A stretch of 64,000 nt of DNA from Polaribacter sp. BAL334 (GCF_015767435.1 NZ_JADWOV010000301.1:1-64000), one strand, 5' to 3'; positions 7,026 to 16,295 are shown, numbered from the stretch's first letter. The notes: a model not told the origin generated them from the sequence alone. Made by a program: numbers and translations.

Positions 7026-9020
7026 TTAAAGCAAATAATTCAAATTTACATACATATTTCTTCCCATTCTTGGAATATTGTTCCAATCAGCATAGGTTGA
7101 ATAATTTTTGTCAAATACGTTTTCTATGCCTGTTTTCAACATCAATTTTGTGTTTCCAAATTTAAATTGATATCCAGCATTGATATTTAAAATGGCAAAA
7201 TTGGGTGTTTGATCTTCCCCAAATTCAGCATTAAAATTGGATTGTGTTGCATTTCCAACCAATTGAATTTCACTAGTAAATTTATTTTTTTTGAAACGCA
7301 AAGAACTTGTATAACTAAAAGGACTGATAAATGGCAAATTTTCATTGTCATTAGTTTTGCCAATAGCATAAGTTGTTTGCAAATTCCAAGTAAAAAATGG
7401 ATTGACAAAATACTCAAAAGAAAGACTAGTATTGAAAATTGTTGCAGTATCTAAAGCCGAATACACACGCACACCATTTGCTCCAATGGTCATTGGAGAT
7501 AAACTAAAGTCTGTTTGAGCAATGATATAATCATAAAAATAAAAGTAAGAAGCATTCGCTTTTATCATCAATTTTTCTTTTTTCAATCCAATTGAAAAAC
7601 TGCCTTCAATCGCTGATTCATTTTTCAAATTTGGATTTCCAATGTTATCAAAACCATCAAAACTATTGAACAAATAAAACCCATATCCTTCAGAAACTGA
7701 TGGAGCTCGTTCACTATATGCCACTCCAAAATGATAGTGAAATCCTGATTTAGAAAAATGGTAATTAGCACCAAAACTCTTTAAAAATCTATTTTTTTTA
7801 TCAGACATTTCTGGATAAAAAATTTGTAAACTTTCCAATCCGAATTGACTAGAAACAGTATTCAAATGGTTTCCTAATGAAATATTCAATGTAAGATTTG
7901 AATTTTTACTCACAGTAAAACTGTCTTCTAAAAACACACCATTATACAAAGTTCGTACATCAGGCCAAGTTAGCATAAACATCAAGTTTTCGTTTGGATT
8001 ATTCGGATACATGGTCATTTCTGCCAGTGATTTATTATAAAATGAATTCAAATTGACCAAAAAATGATGTTTTTCAAAACTATATTTCAACTTTGAATAA
8101 AACCCAAATGTTTCGCTCCAGCCTGGCATATCCATATGAATAGGCACATTTGGACGCGTTGTGTCATCCATTACATGTTTTATGGTGTTAAAGTAAATTT
8201 TGGTTTCCCAATTTTTAATTGTTGAGTTTTTGGGGACAACTTCATATTTAATGGAAGTAATAAAAGCTTCTGCCAAAGAAACATCCATAGGTAATGCTGG
8301 ATATCCAACATCAGTTGCTTTGTCATAAATAATGGAAGTTTCCAATAATTTATGCTCTTTGATTCTAAATCCAAAAGTAGTTGAAAAATTGAGTTTGTTA
8401 AATTGAGAATACAACACTTCTTGATGGTTTGCTGCACTATAGTTTTCTGCATTTCTACTCATTATATCTAAATCAAAATAGAAGGATTCGTTTTTGAAAT
8501 TCACAGAACTTCCCAATATTTTTTGACTATTATTTGTTTCAAATCCTGAATGAAATTGTGTTTCCAGTTTTTTTTCGCCAAAAACGGGTTTGTTCCTTTT
8601 TAAGTCTACTGAACCTCCAATTGTATTCCCAAAAAGACTTCCTGATTGACCATCCTGAATAACAGCTTCTGAAAGATTTGTAACTTCAATATACGAAGTT
8701 ATAGGATCCATTTTATCAGTACAAGCGCCAAAAATTCGCATGCCATCAATAGTAACCAATGTTCTTTCTGTGGGCATATTATTGATGATAGGTTCCCAAG
8801 CATACGCACCTCTTTTGATCATATTGATACTCGAAGATTGATGTAAAAAAGCTTCAATCGTACTTAAAGATTTTGAATTTTTTTCATATTCAGCAGCTTT
8901 TTTTCCAATCAAAATAACCTCTTTGAGTTCAATAACTTTTATAGAATCTTTTTCTTTTTTTTGAGCGAATGAAATACTTGTGCTCAAAAACATCAAAAGA
9001 ATGATGAATGTATTTTTCAT
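7026..9020 (-). CDS. NosA/OprC-like TonB-dependent receptor, probable copper uptake
   Basis: A 664-aa outer-membrane receptor with an N-terminal signal peptide (FIILLMFLSTSISFAQ), a plug domain (about 30-140) and a 22-strand barrel ending in a C-terminal aromatic/Leu strand (YVNLNYLL). The plug contains MRIFGACTDKMDPITSY, strikingly like the NosA/OprC copper porins; the Cys-x3-Met spacing matches the OprC copper-binding pair. A loop motif IHMDMPGW around residue 297 could supply the further His/Met ligands. It lies downstream of a Met/His-rich lipoprotein and a small CNGKC protein on the same strand. Copper as substrate is inferred from these motifs; the family assignment is firm. Confidence 0.85.
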   Translation of the reverse strand: MKNTFIILLMFLSTSISFAQKKEKDSIKVIELKEVILIGKKAAEYEKNSKSLSTIEAFLHQSSSINMIKRGAYAWEPIINNMPTERTLVTIDGMRIFGACTDKMDPITSYIEVTNLSEAVIQDGQSGSLFGNTIGGSVDLKRNKPVFGEKKLETQFHSGFETNNSQKILGSSVNFKNESFYFDLDIMSRNAENYSAANHQEVLYSQFNKLNFSTTFGFRIKEHKLLETSIIYDKATDVGYPALPMDVSLAEAFITSIKYEVVPKNSTIKNWETKIYFNTIKHVMDDTTRPNVPIHMDMPGWSETFGFYSKLKYSFEKHHFLVNLNSFYNKSLAEMTMYPNNPNENLMFMLTWPDVRTLYNGVFLEDSFTVSKNSNLTLNISLGNHLNTVSSQFGLESLQIFYPEMSDKKNRFLKSFGANYHFSKSGFHYHFGVAYSERAPSVSEGYGFYLFNSFDGFDNIGNPNLKNESAIEGSFSIGLKKEKLMIKANASYFYFYDYIIAQTDFSLSPMTIGANGVRVYSALDTATIFNTSLSFEYFVNPFFTWNLQTTYAIGKTNDNENLPFISPFSYTSSLRFKKNKFTSEIQLVGNATQSNFNAEFGEDQTPNFAILNINAGYQFKFGNTKLMLKTGIENVFDKNYSTYADWNNIPRMGRNMYVNLNYLL

Positions 9021-9035
9021 AAAGTAAGTTTTAAT

Positions 9036-9071
9036 GCAAAGCTCAAATTCAGTAATAATTTGAGCTTTTGC
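9036..9071 (-). terminator. Hairpin between lipoprotein and TonB receptor genes
   Basis: Inverted repeat 9036-9049 / 9057-9071 (AGCTCAAATT with AATTTGAGCT), with a 7-base loop and one bulged T. It lies in the gap between the lipoprotein stop and the receptor start on the minus strand. The T tract after it is weak, so it may be a partial terminator or a processing/stability element. Confidence 0.5.
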
Positions 9072-9079
9072 AATTAAAA

Positions 9080-9928
9080 TTAAAATTCTATTTCGAAGAA
9101 AATACTGCTTGATTCAACAGTGCTTGAAATTTCTTCTCCTTTTAACACTGTTCCATCAGCATTTGCTAATTGCAGATTTATTTTCCAATAACCAGTCATG
9201 GTTAATGATAATTTTCCTTCATAAAAAGCTCCAGGATTACTTTGAGTTGCATTTACATTATTGGGTGAAGAATGATTTCCCATACTTGGCATTCTTGGAT
9301 CAATTTTTACAGTATAATCATCCACCATCGGAAAACTCATCATGTTTTCCATTTTCCAAACGCCAATTTTCATATCATTAATAGCAACTTTAGGTTCTGT
9401 TGATTCAATATAGGTTACTAAATATCTTACGTTATCTGAGCCAGTAAATGAATTTACAGTTCTTTTGTCAGTTGCTAGAACATCAATTTCAGAGGTTATG
9501 GAGTAATCAACACCATCAATAGTATAATCAATGGTCAAATCCCAATATTCTGAAGCATTTTCTTCCATTTGAAACACAATATATCCTTCGTATAAATTTC
9601 CTTCATCAGCCACTTTTTCCACTGTTGATTTTGGACAAGAATGGTTCATCATCATCATGTGCATTACTGGATTCCAAGAAATTTGAGCATTTTTCACAAA
9701 AATATCCGAACTATTATCTAAAATTCTTAGTTTAATTTCGTTATAACCTACTATTAACGCTTCTTTTTCAGAATATAATTCAATCGTATGTGTTGAATTT
9801 GACAATTCTCTGATTTTAGTGAATCCTTCCAATTCATTCATTTCTGTTTCATTTACATCTTTTGAGCATGATGCAAATGCAATAGTTGCAATCAATAAGA
9901 TTGCCAATTTTTTAAAATATGGTTTCAT
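9080..9928 (-). CDS. Met/His-rich lipoprotein with two YtkA-like domains
   Basis: A 282-aa protein with a lipoprotein signal (lipobox IAFASC, mature N-terminus CSKDVNE). Two similar halves, each about 115 residues, carry a beta-sandwich pattern and a metal-ligand cluster: WNPVMHMMMMNHSCPK near residue 90 and PRMPSMGNHSSP near 210. The HMxM / MPxMGNHSSPN pattern is seen in YtkA/FixH-like periplasmic proteins linked to copper. It lies between the small CNGKC protein and the NosA-like receptor on the same strand. Function is inferred as copper binding or delivery at the envelope; no enzyme motif is visible. Confidence 0.65.
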   Translation of the reverse strand: MKPYFKKLAILLIATIAFASCSKDVNETEMNELEGFTKIRELSNSTHTIELYSEKEALIVGYNEIKLRILDNSSDIFVKNAQISWNPVMHMMMMNHSCPKSTVEKVADEGNLYEGYIVFQMEENASEYWDLTIDYTIDGVDYSITSEIDVLATDKRTVNSFTGSDNVRYLVTYIESTEPKVAINDMKIGVWKMENMMSFPMVDDYTVKIDPRMPSMGNHSSPNNVNATQSNPGAFYEGKLSLTMTGYWKINLQLANADGTVLKGEEISSTVESSSIFFEIEF

Positions 9929-10043
9929 TTTAGTTTTATTTATTTTTAATATGTGTATAACAAGAACCTTCCGTTTAAGGATGAAACCTTAAACAAATTG
10001 ATACATATCTATTTAATGATTCATTAATTGAATCTAAAAAAAA

Positions 10044-10418
10044 CTAAACTTGTGGTGGATGGAAACTCGAATCTGAGTTTAAGTATGCATAGTTGTTAGC
10101 ATATGAGAATAAGGTTTGATTTTTCTCAAAAAAAGAAACAATTGAATATGATAATGGAGATTCTTTAAATAATAATAAATCTTTAAAATCAATTAATTGA
10201 ACTGGTGTTTTTTCACTACTTTGACTACTTTCAGTTACTTTTTTTAATTGACATTTTCCATTACACTGCATTTCTGGAGTATCCTTATTTTCACACAACT
10301 CTTCAATAAAACCTATGGGATCAATAGTATAATAAATATAAGTAACTGAAACTCTCAACGTATTATAGAGAATCAGACTACTCAAAAATAAAGAAATTAA
10401 AAAAGTTCCTTCTTTCAC
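10044..10418 (-). CDS. Small exported/membrane protein with CNGKC motif
   Basis: A 124-aa protein with an N-terminal hydrophobic segment (FLISLFLSSLILYNTLRVSVTY), a central ELCENKDTPEMQCNGKCQLKK stretch with three Cys, and a C-terminus ending FHPPQV. Similar small proteins with C-x-G-K-C-x-L sit upstream of metal-related TonB receptors in many Flavobacteria, but I know no assigned function. The start is GTG; no other start exists between it and the upstream stop. It is divergent from the TolC-RND operon, with a shared CRP/FNR-type operator between them. A perfect TATATTTG box lies at 10423-10430 on this strand, almost touching the GTG, and competes with the operator-linked box as the true promoter. 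Confidence 0.65.
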   Translation of the reverse strand: MKEGTFLISLFLSSLILYNTLRVSVTYIYYTIDPIGFIEELCENKDTPEMQCNGKCQLKKVTESSQSSEKTPVQLIDFKDLLLFKESPLSYSIVSFFEKNQTLFSYANNYAYLNSDSSFHPPQV

Positions 10419-10455
10419 AAGGCAAATATATTGAAATGTTTCCTCTTTATTTTTT

Positions 10456-10529
10456 CAAAATCAGTTTTTTTTACTGAAATCCTAAGTAACAAATGTTACT
10501 GACTACACTTTTTTTTCAGTCTAATTTTG
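10456..10529. promoter_or_regulatory. Shared divergent promoter region with central GTAAC palindrome
   Basis: The perfect 16-bp palindrome AGTAACAAATGTTACT lies at 10485-10500 (centre 10492.5). To the right is the -7 box TAATTTTG at 10522-10529; to the left on the minus strand is TGATTTTG at 10463-10456. Both start exactly 29.5 bp from the centre, so one bound dimer could sit at -41.5 for both transcripts. An ATG at 10493 inside the palindrome is not a credible start. Confidence 0.65.
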
Positions 10530-10549
10530 CGGTAACAAAAATCATATCA

Positions 10550-11860
10550 ATGAAATACATTATGAAATATATCGCAGTTTTAATTTTAATTTTATACTTG
10601 CCCACAAATGCGCAAGAAATTATTTCTATTGATAAATCTGAGGTAATTACAAAAATAAAAAACCGCAATTTATCCCTAAAAATCTCTGCTGAAGAATTCA
10701 ACAAAGCAAAAGCAGAATTTAAACAAACAAACGCTATTTTTTTGCCAAATATCACAGCAAGTCACACAGGAATTTCCACTACAAATCCTTTGATGGCTTT
10801 TGGCTCAAAATTGAATCAAGGAATTTTAACGCAAGCAGATTTCAATCCTGCATTGTTGAACAATCCAACGCAAACTCAAAATTTTGCAACCATCATTAAA
10901 GTGGAACAACCTTTAGTGAATTTGGATGGAGTGTATCAACGAAAAGCTGCAAAATCAAAAATGGAAGCCATGTCTTTACAAACACAACGTACTGAAGATT
11001 ACTTGGCTTTTGAAGTTGAAAATGCCTATATGCAATTGCAATTGGCATACAAAGCTGTTGATGTTTTAGAAAAAGCGTTAGAAGCTGCAAATGCAAATCA
11101 AAAATTGGCAGAAAATAGTTTCAAACAAGGGTATTTGCAACGCGCAGATGTTTTGAACGTAGAAGTTCGGGTAACTGAAGTTCAAAATCAATTGCAACAA
11201 GCAAAAAGCAATGTGCAAAATGCGTCCAACTATCTGTCTTTTTTGATGAATGATGAAACGTATGTGCAATACAAACCTTCTGATGATTTAAATTTTACAG
11301 TTGTTTCAATGGCTGATGTTTCAATTTCTGAAAATCGTAGTGATATCAAGGCAATGCAATTATCAACTGAAGCATATCAAGACATGAACAAAGCTGAAAA
11401 AATGACTTTTTTACCAAGATTAAATGCTTTTGGAAGTTATGAATTGTATGACAACAAAATTTTTCAAGCAGATGCAAGTGGTTATTTGGTTGGAGCACAA
11501 TTAAGTTGGGATATTTTCAACGGTTCAAAACGCTTTGGAAAAGTTCAAAAAAGCAAAGCCGAATTTGAAAAATCAAAATTTGAATATTCACAATATCTAT
11601 CAAAAAGCAAATTGGAATTGAATAAAGCAAAAAGAATGTTGATGGATGCAGAAAACAAACTACATCTGTCAAAATTAGCCTTAACACAATCTGAAGAATC
11701 CTTAAGAATTAGAACAAATAGATTCAAAGAAGGTTTAGAAAAAACGACGGATTTGTTAGCTTCTGAAACACAATTTGCCCAAAAACAATTAGAATATTAC
11801 CAAACTATTTTCGAATACAATTATGCGCAAGCGTACTTACAGTTTTTAACCAAAGAATAG
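10550..11860 (+). CDS. TolC-family outer-membrane efflux protein
   Basis: About 436 aa from ATG 10550 (MKYIMKYIAVL; a second in-frame ATG at 10562 gives a tighter signal peptide ending PTNAQ). The rest is two long helical repeats typical of the outer-membrane efflux protein family, with heptad-like Ala/Gln/Leu segments (about 150-230 and 350-430) and beta segments between (SHTGISTTNPLMAFGSKL; RLNAFGSYELYDNK). It forms the outer-membrane tunnel of a tripartite pump with the adaptor and RND permease encoded next. The in-frame ATG at 10493 lies in the operator and upstream of the -7 box, so it is rejected. Confidence 0.92.
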   Translation: MKYIMKYIAVLILILYLPTNAQEIISIDKSEVITKIKNRNLSLKISAEEFNKAKAEFKQTNAIFLPNITASHTGISTTNPLMAFGSKLNQGILTQADFNPALLNNPTQTQNFATIIKVEQPLVNLDGVYQRKAAKSKMEAMSLQTQRTEDYLAFEVENAYMQLQLAYKAVDVLEKALEAANANQKLAENSFKQGYLQRADVLNVEVRVTEVQNQLQQAKSNVQNASNYLSFLMNDETYVQYKPSDDLNFTVVSMADVSISENRSDIKAMQLSTEAYQDMNKAEKMTFLPRLNAFGSYELYDNKIFQADASGYLVGAQLSWDIFNGSKRFGKVQKSKAEFEKSKFEYSQYLSKSKLELNKAKRMLMDAENKLHLSKLALTQSEESLRIRTNRFKEGLEKTTDLLASETQFAQKQLEYYQTIFEYNYAQAYLQFLTKE

Positions 11861-11908
11861 TTTAAAATTCAAAGTTTAAAAAAATTTAAGATTAATAAAT
11901 CCAATAAA

Positions 11909-13015
11909 ATGAAAAACATACCAATTATAATAACAATTTTAGCCACTGCTTTTTTAGCAAGTTGTGGTAGTGATGACAAAAAAGTAACTGTTGATAATTC
12001 TCCAACAATTTCAGTAATTGTGAGTCCAGTTGCAAACAATGAAAACAATCCATTTTTATCAGTAAGTGGAAAAATTCAATCAGAAAACAGTGCTACTTTA
12101 AGCACAAGAATGATGGGTTTTGTAAACAGCGTTTCTGTAAATGTTGGCGATAAAGTAACCAAAGGACAATTGCTAGTTTCTATCAATAATGCTGATTTAC
12201 AAGCCAAAAAAGCGCAAGTTTCAGCAAGTATTACTGAGGCAAAAGCTGCTTTTACCAATGCTGAAAAAAATTACAATCGTTTTAAAAATTTATTTGCTGA
12301 TAAAAGTGCTTCTCAAAAAGAATTTGATGATATCACTGCCAATTATCAGATGGCAAAAGCACGTTTGGAAGCAGCCAATCAACTAAAAAACGAGATTGAT
12401 GCGCAGTTTGCGTATAGTAATTTAACTGCACCTTTCAGCGGAATTGTAACTAGTAAAATGATTGAAAAAGGTGATATGGCAAATCCAGGTCAACCCTTAA
12501 TTTCTATAGAATCTCCAGGAAATTTTGAAGTAATGGCAATGGTTCCTGAATCAGAAATTGCTGCTATCAAAACTGGTATTTCAGTGGATGTTGTTGTGAA
12601 ATCCATCAACCATACATTGAAAGGAATTGTGAAAGAAGTGAGTACATCTTCAAAAAACACAGGTGGTCAGTTCTTGGTAAAAATTGGTTTGACAAAATCA
12701 GAGGTTGCTATTTTATCAGGAATGTTTGCAACTGTTCAGTTTCCAATTGCGAAAAATACCAAAACAACAAGCATTTTAATTCCAACTGATGTGATTGTTT
12801 CAAACGGACAATTGTCAGGAGTTTATACTGTAAGTCAGAGCAATACAGCCATGTTGCGTTGGTTGACTTTAGGGAAAACCTACGGAAATCAAGTAGAGGT
12901 TTTATCTGGATTGAATGCAGACGAAAGTTATATAGTTTCAGCCAACGGGAAATTGTTTAATGGTGCTAAAGTAATCCCATCCTCAATCCTTCCCAAAGGG
13001 AAGGAAGTTCAATAA
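11909..13015 (+). CDS. RND efflux periplasmic adaptor (membrane fusion protein)
   Basis: A 368-aa HlyD/AcrA-like adaptor with a lipoprotein signal (lipobox AFLASC, mature CGSDDKK). Visible parts in order: a lipoyl half (MMGFVNSVSVNVGDKVTKGQ), an alpha-hairpin rich in Ala, Lys and Glu (about 95-160), the second lipoyl half (LTAPFSGIVTSKMIEKGDMANPGQPL), a beta-barrel (MVPESEIAAI) and a membrane-proximal domain. The S-D-D residues just after the acylated Cys resemble the surface-export tag of Bacteroidota lipoproteins, though an adaptor should face the periplasm. Middle gene of the TolC-adaptor-RND operon; its last codons run through a CCTTCCC/GGGAAGG palindrome. Confidence 0.92.
   Translation: MKNIPIIITILATAFLASCGSDDKKVTVDNSPTISVIVSPVANNENNPFLSVSGKIQSENSATLSTRMMGFVNSVSVNVGDKVTKGQLLVSINNADLQAKKAQVSASITEAKAAFTNAEKNYNRFKNLFADKSASQKEFDDITANYQMAKARLEAANQLKNEIDAQFAYSNLTAPFSGIVTSKMIEKGDMANPGQPLISIESPGNFEVMAMVPESEIAAIKTGISVDVVVKSINHTLKGIVKEVSTSSKNTGGQFLVKIGLTKSEVAILSGMFATVQFPIAKNTKTTSILIPTDVIVSNGQLSGVYTVSQSNTAMLRWLTLGKTYGNQVEVLSGLNADESYIVSANGKLFNGAKVIPSSILPKGKEVQ
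12988..13004. repeat. REP-like palindrome at adaptor 3' end
   Basis: CCTTCCC-AAA-GGGAAGG, a 17-bp near-perfect inverted repeat inside the last codons of the adaptor gene. It is unusually GC-rich for this genome. A similar palindrome lies 58 bp downstream. Confidence 0.5.
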
Positions 13016-13062
13016 TTGAAATTTAAAATAAAATAGTAACTAAAAAATAACCCGTGAAAATT

Positions 13063-13077
13063 CTCCCCTTTGGGGAG
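13063..13077. repeat. REP-like palindrome before RND permease
   Basis: CTCCCC-TTT-GGGGAG, 15 bp, followed by TTAGAGGGGC. This Flavobacterial-type short dispersed palindrome sits in the 77-bp spacer between the adaptor stop and the permease ATG. It could tune mRNA stability or translation of the pump gene. Confidence 0.55.
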
Positions 13078-13092
13078 TTAGAGGGGCAAAAT

Positions 13093-16000
13093 ATGAAAGA
13101 AGGTTTAGCAGGCAAAATAGCCAAAGTTTTTATGAATTCGAAGCTAACAGTGCTTTTGATGATTGTTTTTATGGTCATTGGTGTGTACAGTTCGTTTTTA
13201 ATTCCGCGTGAAGAAGAACCGCAAATTGATGTGCCAATGGCAGATATTTTTGTGGGATATCCAGGAGCAAGTCCAACAGAAGTGGAATCAAGAGTTATCA
13301 AACCATTAGAACAATTAATTTCAAATATCAAAGGTGTTGAATATGTGTATTCAACTTCTATGAAAGAACAAGGAATGGTCATTGTTCAGTTTTATGTGGG
13401 CGAAGATATTGAGCGTTCGTTTGTAAAATTATACAACGAAATCAATAAGCACATGGATCAAATGCCAAAAGGGGTTACGTTTCCTTTGGTAAAAACGCGT
13501 GCAATTGATGATGTTCCAATGCTAGGATTGACGTTGTGGAGTGAAAATTACAACAATTTTCAATTGGGCCAAATGGCGCAAGAATTGGAAGCCGAAATCA
13601 AAAAAATAAATGATGTTGCAGTAACTCACAAAATTGGGGGCAGAGAACGTCAAGTGCGTGTGGTGTTGGATAAAGACAAATTGGCTGCTGCAGGTTTGGA
13701 TTTCCTATCAGTTTCTGAAATGATCAATGCCAATAATGCACAATTAAATTCAGGAACTTTTGATAAAAATGATACTGAATTTATCGTAAACACAGGTAAA
13801 TTTTTAGAAAGCGCCAGAGATGTTGAAAATTTGGTGGTTGGTGTGCAACAAAATCAGCCCATTTATTTGAAACAAATTGCTACAGTAATTGACGGACCAG
13901 AAGTGCCAAAAAATTATGTGAGTTTAGGATTTGGAAAAGCGAGTGAAAAATCGGATACATTCAATTCAGAATATCCAGCAGTAACCATTTCTGTAGCCAA
14001 AAGAAAAGGGGCAGATGCTATGAAAATTGCAGATGTTATCATTGACAAAGTGGACCATTTACGCACTACTTTACTTCCTGATGATGTTCATGTAGAAATC
14101 ACCAGAAATTATGGAGAAACTGCATCTCACAAAGTGTCAGAATTATTATTACACCTTATTGGCTCTATCATTGCTGTGACTTTGGTGGTAATGTTGGCTA
14201 TGGGCTGGAGAGGTGGATTAGTGGTATTTTTATCTGTTCCCATCACATTTGCATTGACATTATTAAGCTATTATATGCTCGATTATACCTTGAACAGAAT
14301 CACGCTTTTTGCGTTGGTTTTTGTAACAGGGATTGTAGTTGATGACTCCATTATTATTGCTGAAAATATGCATAGGCATTTCAAAATGAAACGATTGCCT
14401 TTCAAACAAGCAGCTTTGTATGCGATTAATGAAGTGGGGAATCCAACCATTTTAGCAACATTTACAGTAATTGCCTCTGTGTTGCCAATGGCTTTTGTAT
14501 CAGGATTAATGGGGCCTTATATGGCGCCAATGCCAATTGGAGCTTCAATTGCCATGATTTTATCATTGTTTGTGGCGTTGACAATTACGCCTTATTTGGG
14601 TTATATTTTCTTACGTGAAAAAGATAAAAAAGGTGAAGAAGAAAAACCAGAAAAGCCTGTTGAAGAAACGTTGATTTATAAAATCTACAACAAGTTTGAG
14701 AAACCTTTATTGGAAAGTAACACAAAACGTTGGATATTTTTAGGAGGAACATTTGCTATTTTATTGGCAACTTTCGGATTGTTTTTTACCAATTCTGTGG
14801 CAGTAAAAATGTTGCCTTTTGATAACAAAAACGAGTTTCAAGTGGTGATTGACATGCCAGAAGGAACCACTCTTGAAAGAACTGCTGTGGTAACCAAAGA
14901 AATTTCACAATATTTAGCTACGAGACCTGAAGTAGTCAATTATCAAAATTATATTGGTACTTCTGCGCCCATTACTTTTAATGGTTTGGTGCGTCATTAC
15001 GATTTACGAGGTGGAAGTAATATGGCAGATATTCAAGTGAATTTGGTTGATAAAGGCGAACGTTCTGAACAAAGTCATGATATTGCTAAGTTATTTCGAC
15101 CAGATATTCAGAAAATAGCTAAAAAGTACAATGCCAATGTGAAATTAGTAGAAGTTCCACCTGGACCACCTGTATTATCAACTATAGTAGCTGAAGTTTA
15201 TGGGCCTGATTATAATGAACAAATCAAAATCGCGAACAATGTTCAGCGTATTTTAAACAATACAGATGATGTGGTAGATGTAGATTGGATGGTGGAAGCT
15301 GATCAAACAGAATATCAATTTGTGATCAACAAAGAAAAAGCCATGTTGTATGGAGTAGCGCCTCAACAAATCACATATACTATGAATATGGCATTGTCTA
15401 ACAGACCATTAACTACTTTGTATGATGAAGATGCAGTTTCTCAAATTGGCTTGGTATTGGCTTTGGATGATAATGAAAAATCAACGGTAAGAGATATTTC
15501 ACAATTGAAAGTAACATCAAAACAAGGGAATTTGGTTTCAATTTCTGATTTGGTGGATATTCAAGAAACTATTTCCGCAAAAAGTATTTTCAGAAAAAAC
15601 CAAAAAAGAGTTGTGTATGTAATGGCAGATATGGCTGGAGAATTAGAAAGTCCTGCATACGCTATTTTGGGAATGGATAAAAAACTACAAGAAATTCCTT
15701 TGCCACAAGGTTATAAATTGAATGAAATGTATTTGGGTCAGCCAGATTTTGAGGACGATTTTACGGTAAAATGGGATGGAGAATGGCAAATTACGTTAGA
15801 AGTATTTAGAGATTTAGGAATCGCATTTTTAGGAGCAATCATTTTGATTTATATTTTAATTGTTGGCTGGTTTCAAAACTTTAAAGCACCTGTTGTAATG
15901 ATGGTTGCCATTCCATTATCATTAATCGGAATTATTTTAGGTCATTGGATGATGGACGCATTTTTTACGGCAACTTCCTTTATTGGAATGATTGCATTGG

Positions 16001-16287
16001 CAGGAATTATGGTAAGAAATTCGGTATTATTAATCGATTTTATCAACTTGCGTTTGGAAGAAGGAATTCCATTAAAACAAGCAGTTATTGAAGCTGGAGC
16101 TGTAAGAACTACCCCAATTTTACTGACAGCAGGAACTGTTGTAATTGGAGCTTTCGTTATTTTGTTTGACCCCATTTTTCAAGGTTTGGCGATTTCGTTA
16201 ATGGGAGGAACCATTGTGTCAACAGTATTGACTTTGTTGGTGGTGCCATTGGTATATTACATGATTGAAAAAAAGAATTATAAATAA
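13093..16287 (+). CDS. RND-family efflux permease (AcrB/HAE-1-like)
   Basis: About 1064 aa from ATG 13093 (MKEGLAGKIAKVFM). An upstream in-frame GTG at 13054 would put the REP-like palindrome in the coding region and is less likely. Twelve TM segments in the standard 1+5+1+5 layout with two large periplasmic loops. Motifs seen: GVYSSFLIPREEEPQID after TM1, YPGASPTEVESRV in the first porter domain, and the TM4 segment VTGIVVDDSIIIAEN with the proton-relay Asp pair. The subfamily resembles hydrophobe/amphiphile pumps rather than clear CzcA/CusA metal pumps; I see no obvious Met triad. Substrate unknown. The co-located PII-like and DUF2892-like genes and the CRP/FNR-type promoter set this operon apart from ordinary multidrug pumps. 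Confidence 0.93.
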   Translation: MKEGLAGKIAKVFMNSKLTVLLMIVFMVIGVYSSFLIPREEEPQIDVPMADIFVGYPGASPTEVESRVIKPLEQLISNIKGVEYVYSTSMKEQGMVIVQFYVGEDIERSFVKLYNEINKHMDQMPKGVTFPLVKTRAIDDVPMLGLTLWSENYNNFQLGQMAQELEAEIKKINDVAVTHKIGGRERQVRVVLDKDKLAAAGLDFLSVSEMINANNAQLNSGTFDKNDTEFIVNTGKFLESARDVENLVVGVQQNQPIYLKQIATVIDGPEVPKNYVSLGFGKASEKSDTFNSEYPAVTISVAKRKGADAMKIADVIIDKVDHLRTTLLPDDVHVEITRNYGETASHKVSELLLHLIGSIIAVTLVVMLAMGWRGGLVVFLSVPITFALTLLSYYMLDYTLNRITLFALVFVTGIVVDDSIIIAENMHRHFKMKRLPFKQAALYAINEVGNPTILATFTVIASVLPMAFVSGLMGPYMAPMPIGASIAMILSLFVALTITPYLGYIFLREKDKKGEEEKPEKPVEETLIYKIYNKFEKPLLESNTKRWIFLGGTFAILLATFGLFFTNSVAVKMLPFDNKNEFQVVIDMPEGTTLERTAVVTKEISQYLATRPEVVNYQNYIGTSAPITFNGLVRHYDLRGGSNMADIQVNLVDKGERSEQSHDIAKLFRPDIQKIAKKYNANVKLVEVPPGPPVLSTIVAEVYGPDYNEQIKIANNVQRILNNTDDVVDVDWMVEADQTEYQFVINKEKAMLYGVAPQQITYTMNMALSNRPLTTLYDEDAVSQIGLVLALDDNEKSTVRDISQLKVTSKQGNLVSISDLVDIQETISAKSIFRKNQKRVVYVMADMAGELESPAYAILGMDKKLQEIPLPQGYKLNEMYLGQPDFEDDFTVKWDGEWQITLEVFRDLGIAFLGAIILIYILIVGWFQNFKAPVVMMVAIPLSLIGIILGHWMMDAFFTATSFIGMIALAGIMVRNSVLLIDFINLRLEEGIPLKQAVIEAGAVRTTPILLTAGTVVIGAFVILFDPIFQGLAISLMGGTIVSTVLTLLVVPLVYYMIEKKNYK

Positions 16288-16295
16288 TAAAGAAT

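Noticed and set aside
10493..10549. Earlier start for the TolC gene at ATG 10493
   Set aside because: It lies within the operator palindrome and upstream of the -7 box, and ATG 10550 gives a normal signal peptide.
13023..13382. A 119-codon open frame antisense to the RND permease start
   Set aside because: It overlaps the conserved N-terminal permease motifs and reads across the REP-like palindrome; no start context or domain.
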